Source: Plasmodiophora brassicae
Taxonomy: Eukaryota > Endomyxa > Phytomyxea > Plasmodiophorida > Plasmodiophoridae
DNA: 64,000 bases
Reading direction: 5' to 3'
Assembly (NCBI GenBank): GCA_039704465.1
Contig: JASFAU010000002.1
Location: 1,240,001-1,304,000, forward strand
Shown here piece after piece: positions 44,826-56,409 of the stretch. The position numbers were made by a program, and so were the translations under genes. The first letter of the stretch is position 1; each line of letters begins with the position of its first letter. A model generated the notes under the pieces. That model was not told where the DNA came from, did not search any database, and saw only the letters and a list, made by a program, of their open reading frames with translations.

Positions 44826-47800
44826 TCAGCTGTTGGTTGCGATCACGTGGACCTGCTTCGGCTCGCATTCGTCCTGCTTCAGGCTGGTGAGCAGCGCGTC
44901 GATCCGGGACGTCAGGCGCCCGTCGACGACCAGCTTGGGCGACTGGTCGTAGGGCGCGGCGGCCGTGATGTCCCGAATCACCGTCTCCGCCACCGTCCTC
45001 GTCACGCGCTGCTTCTCAGGCGCCGGGCTCTGCGCCCAGTCGGCGTGCACTTTGACACGGTCGACGATGACCTGCACCAGCTGGACCGCCTCCTCCTGTT
45101 GATCGCGTGTCAGACGACGAACAGCATAAGGTCACCCGAAACGGTGCGTACGAATCGGGCTGGGGCACCCTGCGCGTCGTAGACGTTGGATTCGGGCGGC
45201 CCGGGCCCCACCGAGTCGTTGCTGGTCATGCTGATCGCGATCTGGTCGAAGCTTCGTTGCGGCGCCCTGTATACCGTTACGAACCATTGGGCATCGACGA
45301 CGCGTGCCCTCTACGTACTGTGGCAGGACGCGGGTCGGCTTCGGCAGGCGAACGAACGATGTGACGTACTCCCAAACGGACGCAAGGATGGTTTCGCTGG
45401 CGGCCGCGTCGAGGAACGACGCGGGAAGACCGTCGAGCGGATCCTGCTGAACGGCGGCAGGGGCGACAGGTTGGACCACGATGGCGGGCATCGGCGACGT
45501 CGGCGCCGGCAGACCGAACATTGTCATCAACTTGTACCGCTCGTCATGGAGCTTCTTGGTGGCGCGATCGTCCTTCGGTGCAGCGGCCGGCTTTGAAACC
45601 TCCCGTTCTGGGATGCCGAACGACTGCCGCTTGTCGGCTTGTTGCTTGGCGGGCTCAGCGGCCGCATGCCCGATCTGGATCAGCTTGGCGGCGAATGAGC
45701 ACGCCAGGCCCGCCAGCACGACGTCCAGCGCAACGACGATCAAGTAGACCGGCGTCGCTGCCAGAGGGACGTCGAAGACAGTGCAGACGACCAGGACGAT
45801 GTCCTTGCCGACCAGCAGGGCGCTGGACGCGGTCGCGTACGTGAACATGACCTGAGCGACCTTGGCGTTCGACGCTTGCGACCCGGTCAGGCCCGTCAGA
45901 CGCGTGAACGCGAACACGGCCAATAGGCGCCCGGCTAGGGCGAGGAACACGCCGCAGGCCAGCATCGTGACGCCACTCGTGAACAGAACCGATTTGCTCA
46001 GGGCAAACGACGACCAAGAGGCCCATTCGCGCGGAAGGACCGGCGATAGGAACCAGTAGAGCAGAGCGGCGACGGTGACGATACCTAGTGCCGCGTCGAT
46101 CGCAACGACAACCTGGCGGATGCGACGGGTAAGGCGAAGGGCGTCCTGCGTGAGGGTGGGCGACATGTGGCAGGCGGCGATGACGGCCAGGAACTTGATG
46201 GTGAACATGGCGAAGGCGATCAGGACGCCCAGGATCTCGGCGACAACGTCGGCGAGCGCGCTGGACACGCCGACGATGACGAATGCCGTCTGCACGATGC
46301 GAATGGCGCAGAGGAAGGCGGACAGGGCGCTGACAACGTACAGCGGCATTCGTGCCGGGCGCTTCGTGATCCCGGCGGGCAGGCCAGCGATGTTGACAGC
46401 GGCCATGATCACGACGCAGGCGAACGCGGTGATGATGATCGGGTGCAGGACGTCGGATACGGCCGTGGATTCCACTGCCGACATGATCCCGGCGAGCGGT
46501 GCGGGCGTCGGCGGTGCGGGCGCGGGTGCGGGTGCGGGCGCTGCCGTCACGATGGCGAAATCGGTGAGGTGCGTGCATGCACAGGTGACGGCGGACGGTG
46601 TCGTGCGATTGACGGTGCACCCTGATGACGTCCAGACGTTCCGGGCCGTGTTGAAGCTGTTGCAGGCGACGGTGCCGTTGCTGGCCCGACCGCCGTCGAG
46701 CTGGATCGTGATTAGGATCGGATCGGTGAGGTTCGCGATCGTCGCAGGCGTCACGACGCCGTCGCTGCTCGTCGTGGCCACGTTAACGGACGTGACTTTC
46801 GACGATGGTCGTGGCACTGGAACGATGCGAGGGTTCGTGGCCCAGACGGCCTGCTGGATGCCGACGACGGCCAGCTGGTCTGTGAACAGCGGCAGCGTGT
46901 TGGGGAGGTGGACGCAGGTGCCATGGCAGGTCTGCGACAGCGCGTTCGTGGCCAGGTCGACTTTCCAGGCGGCCGTGCGGAAGTTCGGCGTGTCGATCGT
47001 CGCCGCCGGCTGTCCCGGTGACAGGCTTTGCAACTGGGACGCGCCCAGCATGTCGACGAGCTTGATGACGCGGTCGGACGTCGATGCCGTCACGTTCGGT
47101 GACGTCGCAGGGGACGACAGGATGTCGATCACGGATGACACCGAGTTGGCAATGGCGACTTGACCGTCAGCGCTCAGCGCCGACGTCGTTGACGACACGT
47201 TCATCAAGGTGACCATGAAGTTCAGGGCGCTGACGCCGGTGCTCGAGCTCACCTGAGTCGGTTTCGCCAGCAGCAATTGCAGGACGGCCGCCTGCGAGTT
47301 CAACGACGACGTCGTCGTCGTTGCCGTCGCGTTGAACGTGTTGATCAGCGCGTCCACCAGCTGGCTTCGTACCTGCTGTATCGACGACGAGCTATTGGAC
47401 AGGGCGTTCAACGCGACGGCGCCCGACTGCAGAATGCCCACCGTCTGCGCCGACGTGCTGCCCTGCAACGCCTGGCTGACGATCGACAGCGTCTGCGTCG
47501 CCGACAGCGCCTGTGCTCGCGGGATGCATCGTGTGATGGCGGAGACGGGCAACGATTGCACGCCGGACGACAGGTCGACGGCGTGTACGAACACGGTGAT
47601 GTTGTACCCGAGCGCAGGCAACCCCTGCGGGAGCATCGTCATCTGCGTTGGGGACGTTGAGCACAGGCCACCGTTGACGGGGAGTTCGGTCGCGTTCAAC
47701 GAGAACGAGAACCGGTAGCAGAGCGTTGCCGAGGTGGCGTGCCACCCGAGTGTTGTCAGGTTGAAGAGCGTCAGTTCGTAGCCGTACGACGGAACAATGA

Positions 47801-50800
47801 GGGACCCGCCCGAGGGTAGCGGTGCTGGCGCTAACAGGACGGACGAGAACGCTGATCGCGCGCCGACATGGACAGAGAAGGAGCAGTTGTACAATGACCC
47901 GGGCGTGAGAACGTTGGCGTTGAGCTGGATGGCGAACGAGTTCTGTGGCGACCCGCTGCTTAGCACAGATGGGCTGTTCAGGTTGATGCCGCCCGAGCAG
48001 GACCAGGTACTGGAGAACGTGCCGGTGTCCACTGGACCCAGCAGGCGCGCTGATAGCACAACGGGCAACGTCGCATCGATCAGCGACGGAGCGGTGATGG
48101 ACACGTAGAGTGCCCCTGGATTCCGCGAAGACGGCCGAAGCGTTGACACACGTCGCTTCGTCGTCGGGCGCCTCGATGATGCCTTCCGGGTGGTTGGCCG
48201 TCGTGTCGACAGTCGTCGACTAGTGGGCCGCCTCGTAGTCGGTCTACGTGTGGAAGGCTTCCTGGAGGACGGCCGTCGTCGAGTGCTCGACTGGTTGCGT
48301 GCTGATGGTCCCCTGGATGTAGGCCGTCTAGTGGACGACTTGCGTTTCGTCAGGTGACGCGTTGATGGTTTCCGAGTTGTGAGCGGTGTGCGACTAGTTG
48401 GACGAAGCGTTGGTGGCCTGCGAGTTGACGGGGTCCTCGTCGAAGGTTTGTGGGTCGTTGGGCTTTGAATGGAAGGTTGACGTGAGGTTGGCTTGCGAGT
48501 GGACGCGCGACGAGTCGAAGAAACGCGTCGACTGGATGGCCTGCGTGTTGTCCGTGTCCTTCCCGTCGAGGGCCTTCTCGTCGTTGGTCTCCTCGATGAT
48601 AACGTCACGATACTGGGTATGAAGGTCGACTTCTTGCGAGTGGTCCGATTTCTTGTCGACGGCCTGCGAGTCGTGGGACGCCTCGTCGAAGGTTTGCGGG
48701 TGGTAGGTCGTCTTGTTGTGGGTTTCACCGTTGATGGACGTCTCGTCGTCGGTCTTCGTGTCGATGCTCGTCTGGTCGAAGGTCTTCGTGTCGTAGGTGT
48801 CCTCGTGGTCCGCTTGCGTGTCGATGGTCGCTTCGTTGTTGGCTTACGCGTCGTCGGTCGCCTTGTCGTGAGCGCGTGCGTTGTGGGCCGCCTTGTTGAA
48901 GGTCTCCGCGTAGACGAACGCCTTGTCGAAGGTCTGTGAGTAGACGGACGCCTTGTCGAAGGTCGGTGCGTAGACGGACGCCTTGTTGTCGGTCTGCGAG
49001 TTGTGCGCCTTGCTGTCGTTGACTTTCGTGTCGTTGGCCGCCTCGTCGTCGGCTTACGAGTTGTTGGCGTCCTCGACGTTGGACGTTTCGTCGTAGCCTT
49101 GCGTGTGGTGGGTTTTCTCGACGTTTGGCGCCTGGTTGTAGGTTTGCGAGTTGTGGGTGTCCTTGTTGTACCCTTGTGTGACGTTGGGCGCTTCGTTGTA
49201 GGCACGCGCGTTGTTGGCCGCCTCGTCGTAGGCCTACGTGTTGATGGACGTCTAGTTGTAGGTCTGCGCGTGCTTGGACGTCTAGTCGTGGGCTTGCGTG
49301 AAGTCAGCCGCTTCGTAGTAGGCCTATATGTCGTAGGGCGTCTCGTCGACGGTCTTCGAGTGGTAGGCCTCCTTGTCGTCGGCTTCCTTGTCGTTGGCTT
49401 CCTCGTTGTCGGTAATCGCGTTGTCGGCTTCCTCGTCGTCGGCCTCTTCGTCGTCGGTTTTCTCGTCGTTGGTGTCCTCGTTGTCGGTTTCCTCGTTGTC
49501 GGTTTCCTAGTCGTCGGAGTCGTCGGTTTCCTAGTCGTCGGATTCTTCGTCGTCGGCTTCCTTGTCGTCGACTTTTTCGTCGTCGGCTTTCTCGTCGTCG
49601 GCTTCCTCGTTGTCGGTTTCCTCGTTGTCGGTTTCCTAGTCGTCGGTTTCCTAGTTGTCGGATTCTTCGTTGTCGGCTTCCTTGTCGTCGACTTTTTCGT
49701 CGTCGGCTTTCTCGTCGTCGGCTTCCTCGTTGTCGGTTTCCTCGTTGTCGGTTTCCTAGTCGTCGGTTTCCTAGTTGTCGGATTCTTCGTCGTCGGCTTT
49801 CTCGTCGTCGGCTTCCTCGTTGTCGGTTTCCTCGTTGTCGGTTTCCTCGTTGTCGGTTTCCTTGTCGTCGCCCTCTTCGACGTCGGTTTCTTGGTCGTCG
49901 GTTTCCTAGTTGTCGGATTCTTCGTCGTCGGCTTTCTCGTCGTCGGCTTCCTCGTTGTCGGTTTCCTCGTTGTCGGTTTCCTCGTTGTCGGTTTCCTTGT
50001 CGTCGCCCTCTTCGACGTCGGTTTCCTGGTCGTCGGTTTCCTGGTCGTCGGCGTCCTAGTCGTCGGCTTCCTAGTCGTCGGCTTCCTAGTTGTCGGTTTC
50101 CTAGTCGTCGGTTTCCTAGTCGTCGGCTTCCTAGTCGTCGGCTTCTTCGTTGTCGGCTTCTTCGTCGTCGACTTCCTTGTTGTCGACTTTTTCGTCGTTG
50201 GTGTCCTCGTTGTCGGTGTCCTCGTTGTCGGCTTCCTTGTCGTCGCCTTCTTCGACGTCGGTTTCCTGGTCGTCGGTTTCCAGGTCGTCGGCTTCCTAGT
50301 CGTCGGCTTCCTAGTCGTCGGCTTCCTAGTCGTCGATTTCCTAGTCGTCGGCTTCCTAGTCGTCGGCTTCTTCGTTGTCGGCTTCTTCGTCGTCGACTTC
50401 CTTGTTGTCGACTTTTTCGTCGTTGGTGTCCTCGTTGTCGGTGTCCTCGTTTGTCGGCTTCCTTGTCGTCGTCGCCTTCTTCGACGTCGGTTTCCTAGTC
50501 GTCGGCTTCCTAGTCGTCGGCTTCCTAGTCGTCGGCTTCCTAGTCGTCGGCTTCCTAGTCGTCGGCTTCCTAGTCGTCGGCTTCCTAGTCGTCGGCTTCC
50601 TAGTCGTCGGCTTCCTAGTCGTCGGCTTCCTAGTCGTCGGCTTCCTAGTCGTCGGCTTCCTAGTCGTCGGCTTCTTCGTTGTCGGCTTCCTTGTCGTCGA
50701 CTTTTTCGTCGTCGGTTTTCTCGTCGTTGGTGTCCTCGTTGTCGGTTTCCTCGTTGTCGGCTTCCTTGTCGTCGACTTTTGCGTCGTCGGTTTCCTGGTC

Positions 50801-53800
50801 GTCGGTTTCCTGGTCGTCGGTTTCCTGGTCGTCGGCTTCCTAGTCGTCGGCTTCCTAGTCGTCGGCTTCCTAGTCGTCGGCTTCCTCGTCGTCGGACTCT
50901 TCGTCGTCGGTTTTCTCGTTGTCGGTTTCCTCGTTGTCGGTTTCCTTGTCGTCGGTTTCCTGGTCGTCGGTTTCCTGGTCGTCGGTTTCCTGGTCGTCGG
51001 TTTCCTGGTCGTCGGTTTCGGTCGTCGGTTTCCGGGTCGTCGGCGTCCTTGTGGTCGGCTTCCTTGTGGTCGGCTTCCTAGTCGTCGGCTTCCTAGTCGT
51101 CGACTTTTTCGTCGTCGGCTTCCTAGTCGTTGGTGTCCTCGTTGTCGGTTTCCTCGTTGTCGGCTTCCTTGTCGTCGACTTTTGCGTCGTCGGTTTCCTG
51201 GTCGTCGGTTTCCTGGTCGTCGGCTTCCTAGTCGTCGGCTTCCTTGTCGTCGACTTTTGCGTCGTCGGTGTCCTGGTCGTCGGTTTCCTGGTCGTCGGCT
51301 TCCTAGTCGTCGGCTTCCTGGTCGTTGGGTTTCTTGTCGTCGGCTTCCTTGTGGTCGGCTTCCTTGTGGTCGGCTTCCTTGTGGTCGGCTTCCTTGTGGT
51401 CGGCTTCCTTGTGGTCGGCTTCCTTGTGGTCGGCTTCCTAGTCGTCGCCTTCTTCGTCGTCGGTTTCCTCGTTGTCGGTTTCCTCGTTGTCGGCCTCCTC
51501 GTCGTCGACTTTTGCGTCGTCGCTTTCCTGGTCGTCGGTTTCCTGGTCGTCGGCTTCCTAGTCGTTGGGTTTCTTGTGGTCGGCTTCCTTGTGGTCGGCT
51601 TCCTTGTGGTCGGCTTCCTTGTGGTCGGCTTCCTAGTCGTCGCCTTCTTCGACGTCGGTTTCCTCGTTGTCGGTTTCCTCGTTGTCGGCTTCCTCGTCGT
51701 CGACTTTTGCGTCGTCGCTTTCCTGGTCGTCGGTTTCCGGGTCGTCGGCGTCCTAGTTGTCGGCATCCTTGTGGTCGGCTTCCTAGTCGTCGGCTTCCTA
51801 GTCGTCGGCTTCCTAGTCGTCGGCTTCCTAGTCGTCGGCTTTCTAGTCGACGTCCTAGTCGTCGGTTTCCTAGTCGTCGGTTTCCTGGTCGTCGGCTTCC
51901 TAGTCGTCGGCTTCCTAGTTGTCGGCTTCCTAGTCGTCGGCTTCCTAGTCGTCGGCTTCCTAGTCGTCGGCTTCCTAGTCGTCTTTCTAGTCGACGGCCT
52001 AGTCGTCGGTTTCCTAGTCGTCGGTTTCCTGGTCGTCGGCTTCCTAGTCGTCGGCTTCCTAGTCGTCGGCTTCCTAGTCGTCGGCTTCCTAGTCGTCGGC
52101 TTCCTAGTCGTCGGCTTCCTAGTCGTTGGGTTTCTCGTCGTTGGTGGCCTCGTTGTCGGTTTCCTCGTTGTCGGCTTCCTTGTCGTCGGCTTCTTCGTCG
52201 TCGGTAACCGCGTTGTGGGATTCTTCGTCGTCGGTTTCCGTGTCGTCGGTAACCACGTTGTTGGCTTCCTTGTCGTTGGTTTCCTTGTCGTCGGCTTCCT
52301 CGTTGTCGACTTCCTCGTTGTCGACTTCCTCGCTGTCGGCTTCCTCGTTGACGGCTTTCTCGTTGTCGGCTTCCTCGTTGTCGGCTTCCTCGTTGTCGGT
52401 TTCCTCGTTGTCGGCGTCCTTGTGGTCGCTATCCGCGTTGTCGGTTTCCTCGTTGTCGGCTTCCTTGTCGTCGGCTTCCTCGTCGTCGGCTTTCTCGTTG
52501 TCGGCTCTTTTGTGGTCGGCTTCCTTGTGGTCGGCTTCCTTGTGGTCGGCTTCCTTGTGGTCGGCTTCCTCGTTGTCGGTAACCGCGTTGTCGGCTTCCT
52601 CGTTGTCGGTAACCGCGTTGTCGGCTTCCTTGTCGGCTTCCTCGTCGTCAGGTTCCTTGTCGTTTGCTTTCTCGTCGTCGGCCTTGCCGTCGGCTTCCTC
52701 GTCGTCGGCCTTGCCGTCGGCTTCCTCGTCGTCGGCATTCTGGTTGTCGGCTTCTTCGTCGTCGGTATCCGCGTTGTCGGCTTCCTTGTCGTCGACTTTT
52801 TCGTCGTCGGCTTCCTCGTCGTTGGAGTCCTCGTTGTCGGTTTCCTCGTTGTCGGTTTCCTTGTCGTCGCTTTCTTCGACGTCGGCTTCCTAGTCGTCGG
52901 CTTCCTAGTCGTCGGCTTCCTAGTCGTCGGCTTCCTAGTCGTCGGCTTCCTAGTCGTCGGCTTCCTAGTCGTCGGCTTCCTAGTCGTCGGCTTCCTAGTC
53001 GTCGGCTTCCTAGTCGTCGGCTTCCTAGTCGTCGGCTTCCTAGTCGTCGGCTTCCTAGTCGTCGGCTTCCTTGTCGTCGCCTTCCTCGTTGTCGGTGTCC
53101 TCGTTGTCGGTTTCCTTGTAGTCGCCCTTTTCGACGTCGGTTTTCTGGTCGTCGGTTTCCTGGTCGTCGGATTCCTCGTCGTCAGCTTTTGCGTCGTCGG
53201 CTTCCTCGTTGTCGGCTTCCTCGTCGTCGGTATCCGCGTTGTCGGCTTCTTTGTCGTCGGTTTCCTTGTCGTCGGTAACCGCGTTGTCGGTTTCCTCGTC
53301 GTCGACTTCATTGTGGTCGGCTTCCTCGTTGTCGGCATCCTTGTCGTCGGTAACCGCGTTGTCGGTTTCCTCGTCGTCGCTTTCCTTGTCGTCGGCTTTC
53401 TTGTTGTCGGCTTTCTCGTCGTCGGCTTCCTTGTCGTCTGCTTCTTCGTCGTCGGCTTTCTCGTCGTCGGCTTCCTTGTCGTTGGCTTTTTCGTCGTTGG
53501 CTTCTTCGTCGTCGGCTTCTTCGTCGTCGGCTTCCTTGTGGTCGGCTTCCTTGTTGTCGGCTTCCTCGTTGTCGGCATCCTTGTCGTCGGTAACCGCGTT
53601 GTCGGTTTCCTCGTCGTCGCCTTCCTTGTCGTCGGGTTCCTTGTTGTCGGCTTTCTCGTCGTCGGCTTCCTTGTCGTCGGCTTCTTCGTCGTCGGTTTCC
53701 TGGTCGTCGGTTTCCTGGTCGTCGGCTTCCTCGTCGTCGGCTTCCTCGTCGTCGGCTTCCTCGTCGTCGGCTTCCTTGTCGTTGGCCTTCTCGTTGTCGG

Positions 53801-55374
53801 CTTTTTTGTCGTCGGCTTCTTCGTCGTTGGCTTCTTCGTCGTCGGCTTCTTCGTCGTCGGTTTCCTTGTCGTCGGCTTCTTCGTCGTCGGTTTCCTTGTC
53901 GTCGGTAACCGCGTTGTCGGTTTCCTCGTCGTCGGTAACCGCGTTGTCGGCGTCCTTGTCGTCTGCTTTTTCGTTGTCGGCTTTCTCGTCGTCGGCTTCC
54001 TTGTCGTCGGCTTCTTCGTCGTTGGCTTCATCGTTGTCGGTCTGAAGGAAGACGCGCGCTTTGATGCCCGTGTCGTCGGGTGTCGGGTAGTCGGCCTTCT
54101 CGTCGTAGGCCTGCGAGTAGTAGGCGAACGAGTTGCCGGCTGAGCAGAACGGCAATTAGGCACTGTTGCAGCGTGACGCTATATGCCTCTCTGTTGCAAC
54201 CTGTTTCGATGTTGTTGGATTGGCCAGTAACCTTCTACCAATCATGCGCGACCCTGAATCCGTTGGCCTTATCGCCCCACCACACACGTGAGGCAACGAA
54301 TCGGGATAGTATCGGGATACAGAACCGGAGGCAGGCAGTTGTGGCACGCATGCAAGTGAATCGCACCCGGACATGTTTCTGCAGGATCACAGTTATCAGG
54401 AGAGAATATCGGATCGTGGTGAATGCATTTACAGACAGGATGCCCGTGGATGGGCCGCCCGTTAATGAGAGCAGCGGCTGGAGCAGATCACCAGGTAAAT
54501 ATACGGCACGGCGGTTATCCCGGATATCCCTGGAGTAACAAAGACGTCAGCGTTCTTGCGGCGTGGAGGTTAACGATGGTCCCGAACAGGATTTTCAACG
54601 CGGTCTGGGACGTGAATATCTCGGCAGGTAATGTGGTAATTGACAATGAAGACATGTCCCTGATTGACCAGACAGCCGTCAGCACCCTTCCGCGTACGTG
54701 ATGCAGGTTCCTCTGTGTCGTACAGCCTGGTCAGAAGTGACAATCGGGAAAAGCTGGTGACACCGAGCGCCGTTATCGGATTATGGGATCTGCCAGCCCT
54801 GTCATTCATAATATTCCAAAGCTTAGACACTGCCAAATTACATATCCAATGTGATCAGTGCCGGCAGATCCGAAAACGCGTCGTCGTCGATTATGGCCAG
54901 CCTGTTGTTGTCCAGGTACCTGTGTCCACCGGTGTCATGAATTCATCGAGAGCCATCACGCGGAGCCTTGCATACAGTCGTTGAAGACTGGACAGAGCGG
55001 CGAACGATGCGCTCGTGAGGTGAGTCAGGTCGTTATTCGCCAGCGACCTGACGTATTCAGTGAGACTGGCGTCGCGCGTCGACGCTAGCAGTAGAACAAC
55101 GGCTTACAGCGTGGTCATCAGCGTGGCCGCGGGTAACCTGCTGAACCATGTATGGTCAACGACGCCTGTTAATGGTGGGTCCCTCCCGCTGAGGATTCTG
55201 CAGCAAGCCCCATGTTCAGGTTGACAGTCATCAGTTGGGCGATTCATGCGGCTACATGGACGGTTCCATTTGGCACCCGACATTGTACCACGTGCAGATG
55301 TTTGCCGCGGCATGTGTGAGCAATGCGATCAGCACAAGGGCGCACAGGGAGTGTGCACCCCATAGTGCATGCAT
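44826..55374 (-). CDS. Giant LRR / PTTRK-stalk / GPS / 7TM adhesion-GPCR-like receptor
   Basis: The gene reads from a signal peptide (MHALWGAHSLCALVLIALLT at 55374) into short LRR exons: NNDLTHLTSASFAALSSLQR, DNNRLAIIDDDAFSDLPAL, NPITALGVTSFSRLSLLTRL. Cys-rich exons follow near 54350-54470, then about 2000 residues of PTTRK-type repeats (54110-48150). A REJ-like region (ITAPSLIDATLPVVLSARLL to about 46700) follows. The GPS motif has CNSF...W, SGC and VTCACTHLTDFAIV at about 46540-46640. Seven hydrophobic helices follow, including IIITAFACVVIMAAVNIAGL and YLIVVALDVVLAGLACSF. The C-tail crosses introns of 52 and 56 nt to the stop at 44826. Two single-frame breaks lie in the repeat (about 50451 and 51018). 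Adhesion receptors self-cleave at GPS. The LRR-to-stalk junction is inferred. Confidence 0.68.
48150..54110. repeat. 15-bp minisatellite encoding a Thr/Pro/Arg/Lys stalk
   Basis: About 400 units of 15 bp span ~6 kb. The commonest + strand unit is CTTCCTAGTCGTCGG, whose complement encodes Pro-Thr-Thr-Arg-Lys. Units are nearly identical between about 49400 and 53100 and more diverged at the edges. In the diverged 48150-49200 part, substitutions keep Pro-(Ser/Thr)-Thr-Arg, so the PTTR frame is the coding one. Long identical runs lie at 50493-50670 and 52890-53070. Other frames are also open for kilobases. Thr density suggests heavy O-glycosylation, as in mucin stalks. Confidence 0.95.
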
Positions 55375-55750
55375 GGGTGGGTTACGCCGCTGCTGACCGG
55401 CGATACGCACACCCGCTGACTAACATCAAGGCGACAGACTGCCGCCGCCGACGGGGGCGTACCTGGACGATCTCTGTACCGCCTGCTATTTGGGGGCTAT
55501 CACCTGGCCGTGCTGGAAGCGCTCGCACAGCCGACATTCCTCTGATGCAGTCGCCTCTATGTTTGTAGATGCGGTGTACCCCAAAATAGACACCGACGAC
55601 GTCGTGACGCCGACCGGCCGACCCCGCACCGCACCGCAGTAGGGCGCCAGTGCCCGCACTCAGCAGTGCGCACAGCGCCGCGTGCGTCAGTGGGACGTGG
55701 GTGACCCTGCTGCGGCAGTGCGGCGTTGGCACGCTCACTTCCCGTTTGCA
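55375..55750. promoter_or_regulatory. Divergent spacer between the receptor and the DOPA-dioxygenase-like gene
   Basis: This 376-bp head-to-head spacer between two genes, both encoding signal peptides, probably holds both promoters. No repeated element or TATA box stands out. Confidence 0.4.
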
Positions 55751-56326
55751 ATGTGGGCGGTTTTCCTCTTGGCCGCCATCACGATGGGTGCCGCGGTGCC
55801 CGTGCATGACGATGTCGATGACGTCGTGGCGAAGGAGTTTCATTTCCATTTGTACTACTTTGTATGGGAACGTCGTTACCAATTTGAGTTGCATGGCGGT
55901 GACGTCGTGACCTGACAGCAAACGAACAACGCGTCGTCGGCGTATGCGGCTGAGTTGGTGACGAGGATCACGGCGATGTCCGCGTCAATGGACACGTTCA
56001 TCGGCGTGCCTCTGCACCTGAACACGAAACCCGTCGGCCCACACCCGGTCGGGTCGTGCGAGGTCTGGTGCCCTCGCGAATACTTCGCACGCGCCTATTC
56101 CTGGTTCGCCTTGAACCGGGGACCGCTGTCGATCTTAATCCACCCGCTGACGCGTCACGAGCTGCGGGACCACACGGATCGCGCCGCCTGGCTCGGGCCA
56201 TCATTCCGCCTGGATCTATCGGTTCTCTCGCCCCTACTCGACAAACCCCCATTGCAATACCCTGAGTTGCACCTGGGGTACAGCGCCCCAACCGACGCTG
56301 TCACTCGGGTTGCAATGCCGATCTGA
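55751..56326 (+). CDS. Secreted DOPA 4,5-dioxygenase-like protein
   Basis: Family members are small extradiol-type enzymes acting on DOPA or related catechols in fungi and bacteria. Exon 1 (55751-55861) and exon 2 (55919-56326) flank a 57-nt phase-0 intron and give 172 aa. A signal peptide (MWAVFLLAAITMGAAV) precedes EFHFHLYYF, the conserved metal-binding HFH. Later motifs are GPHPVGSCEVW, AYSWFALNRGPLSILIHPLT and RDHTDRAAWLGPSFRLDLSV. His residues of HFH, GPHP and IHPLT, the likely metal ligands and catalytic set, are all present. A signal peptide is unusual, since known enzymes are cytosolic. Substrate is unknown. Confidence 0.85.
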
Positions 56327-56409
56327 TACCATCTCCTCAATACACGGAACTTCGTTTGGAGGATACCGAACAACGAGATCTGGACAGAAACCAGCCAATA
56401 TCTTCCATC

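Noticed and set aside
46075..47163. 362-codon plus-strand ORF
   Set aside because: Antisense of the GPS/7TM region; no family resemblance.
48150..54110. Regular short repeats suggesting a CRISPR array
   Set aside because: Units are contiguous 15-mers with no spacers, inside a eukaryotic coding region.
49003..54143. Plus-strand ORFs up to 1074 codons reading VVGFLVVGFLVV
   Set aside because: They are the antisense of the 15-bp repeat. The repeat lacks stops in all frames, and divergence at the edges preserves the minus-strand PTTR frame, not this one.
53055..54155. Minus-strand acidic ORF (ADDEEADDKE repeats) with a non-repeat N-terminus
   Set aside because: It starts at TTG directly after a stop, ends within the repeat, and its register is not the one kept in diverged units. 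Retained only as a possible frameshift product.
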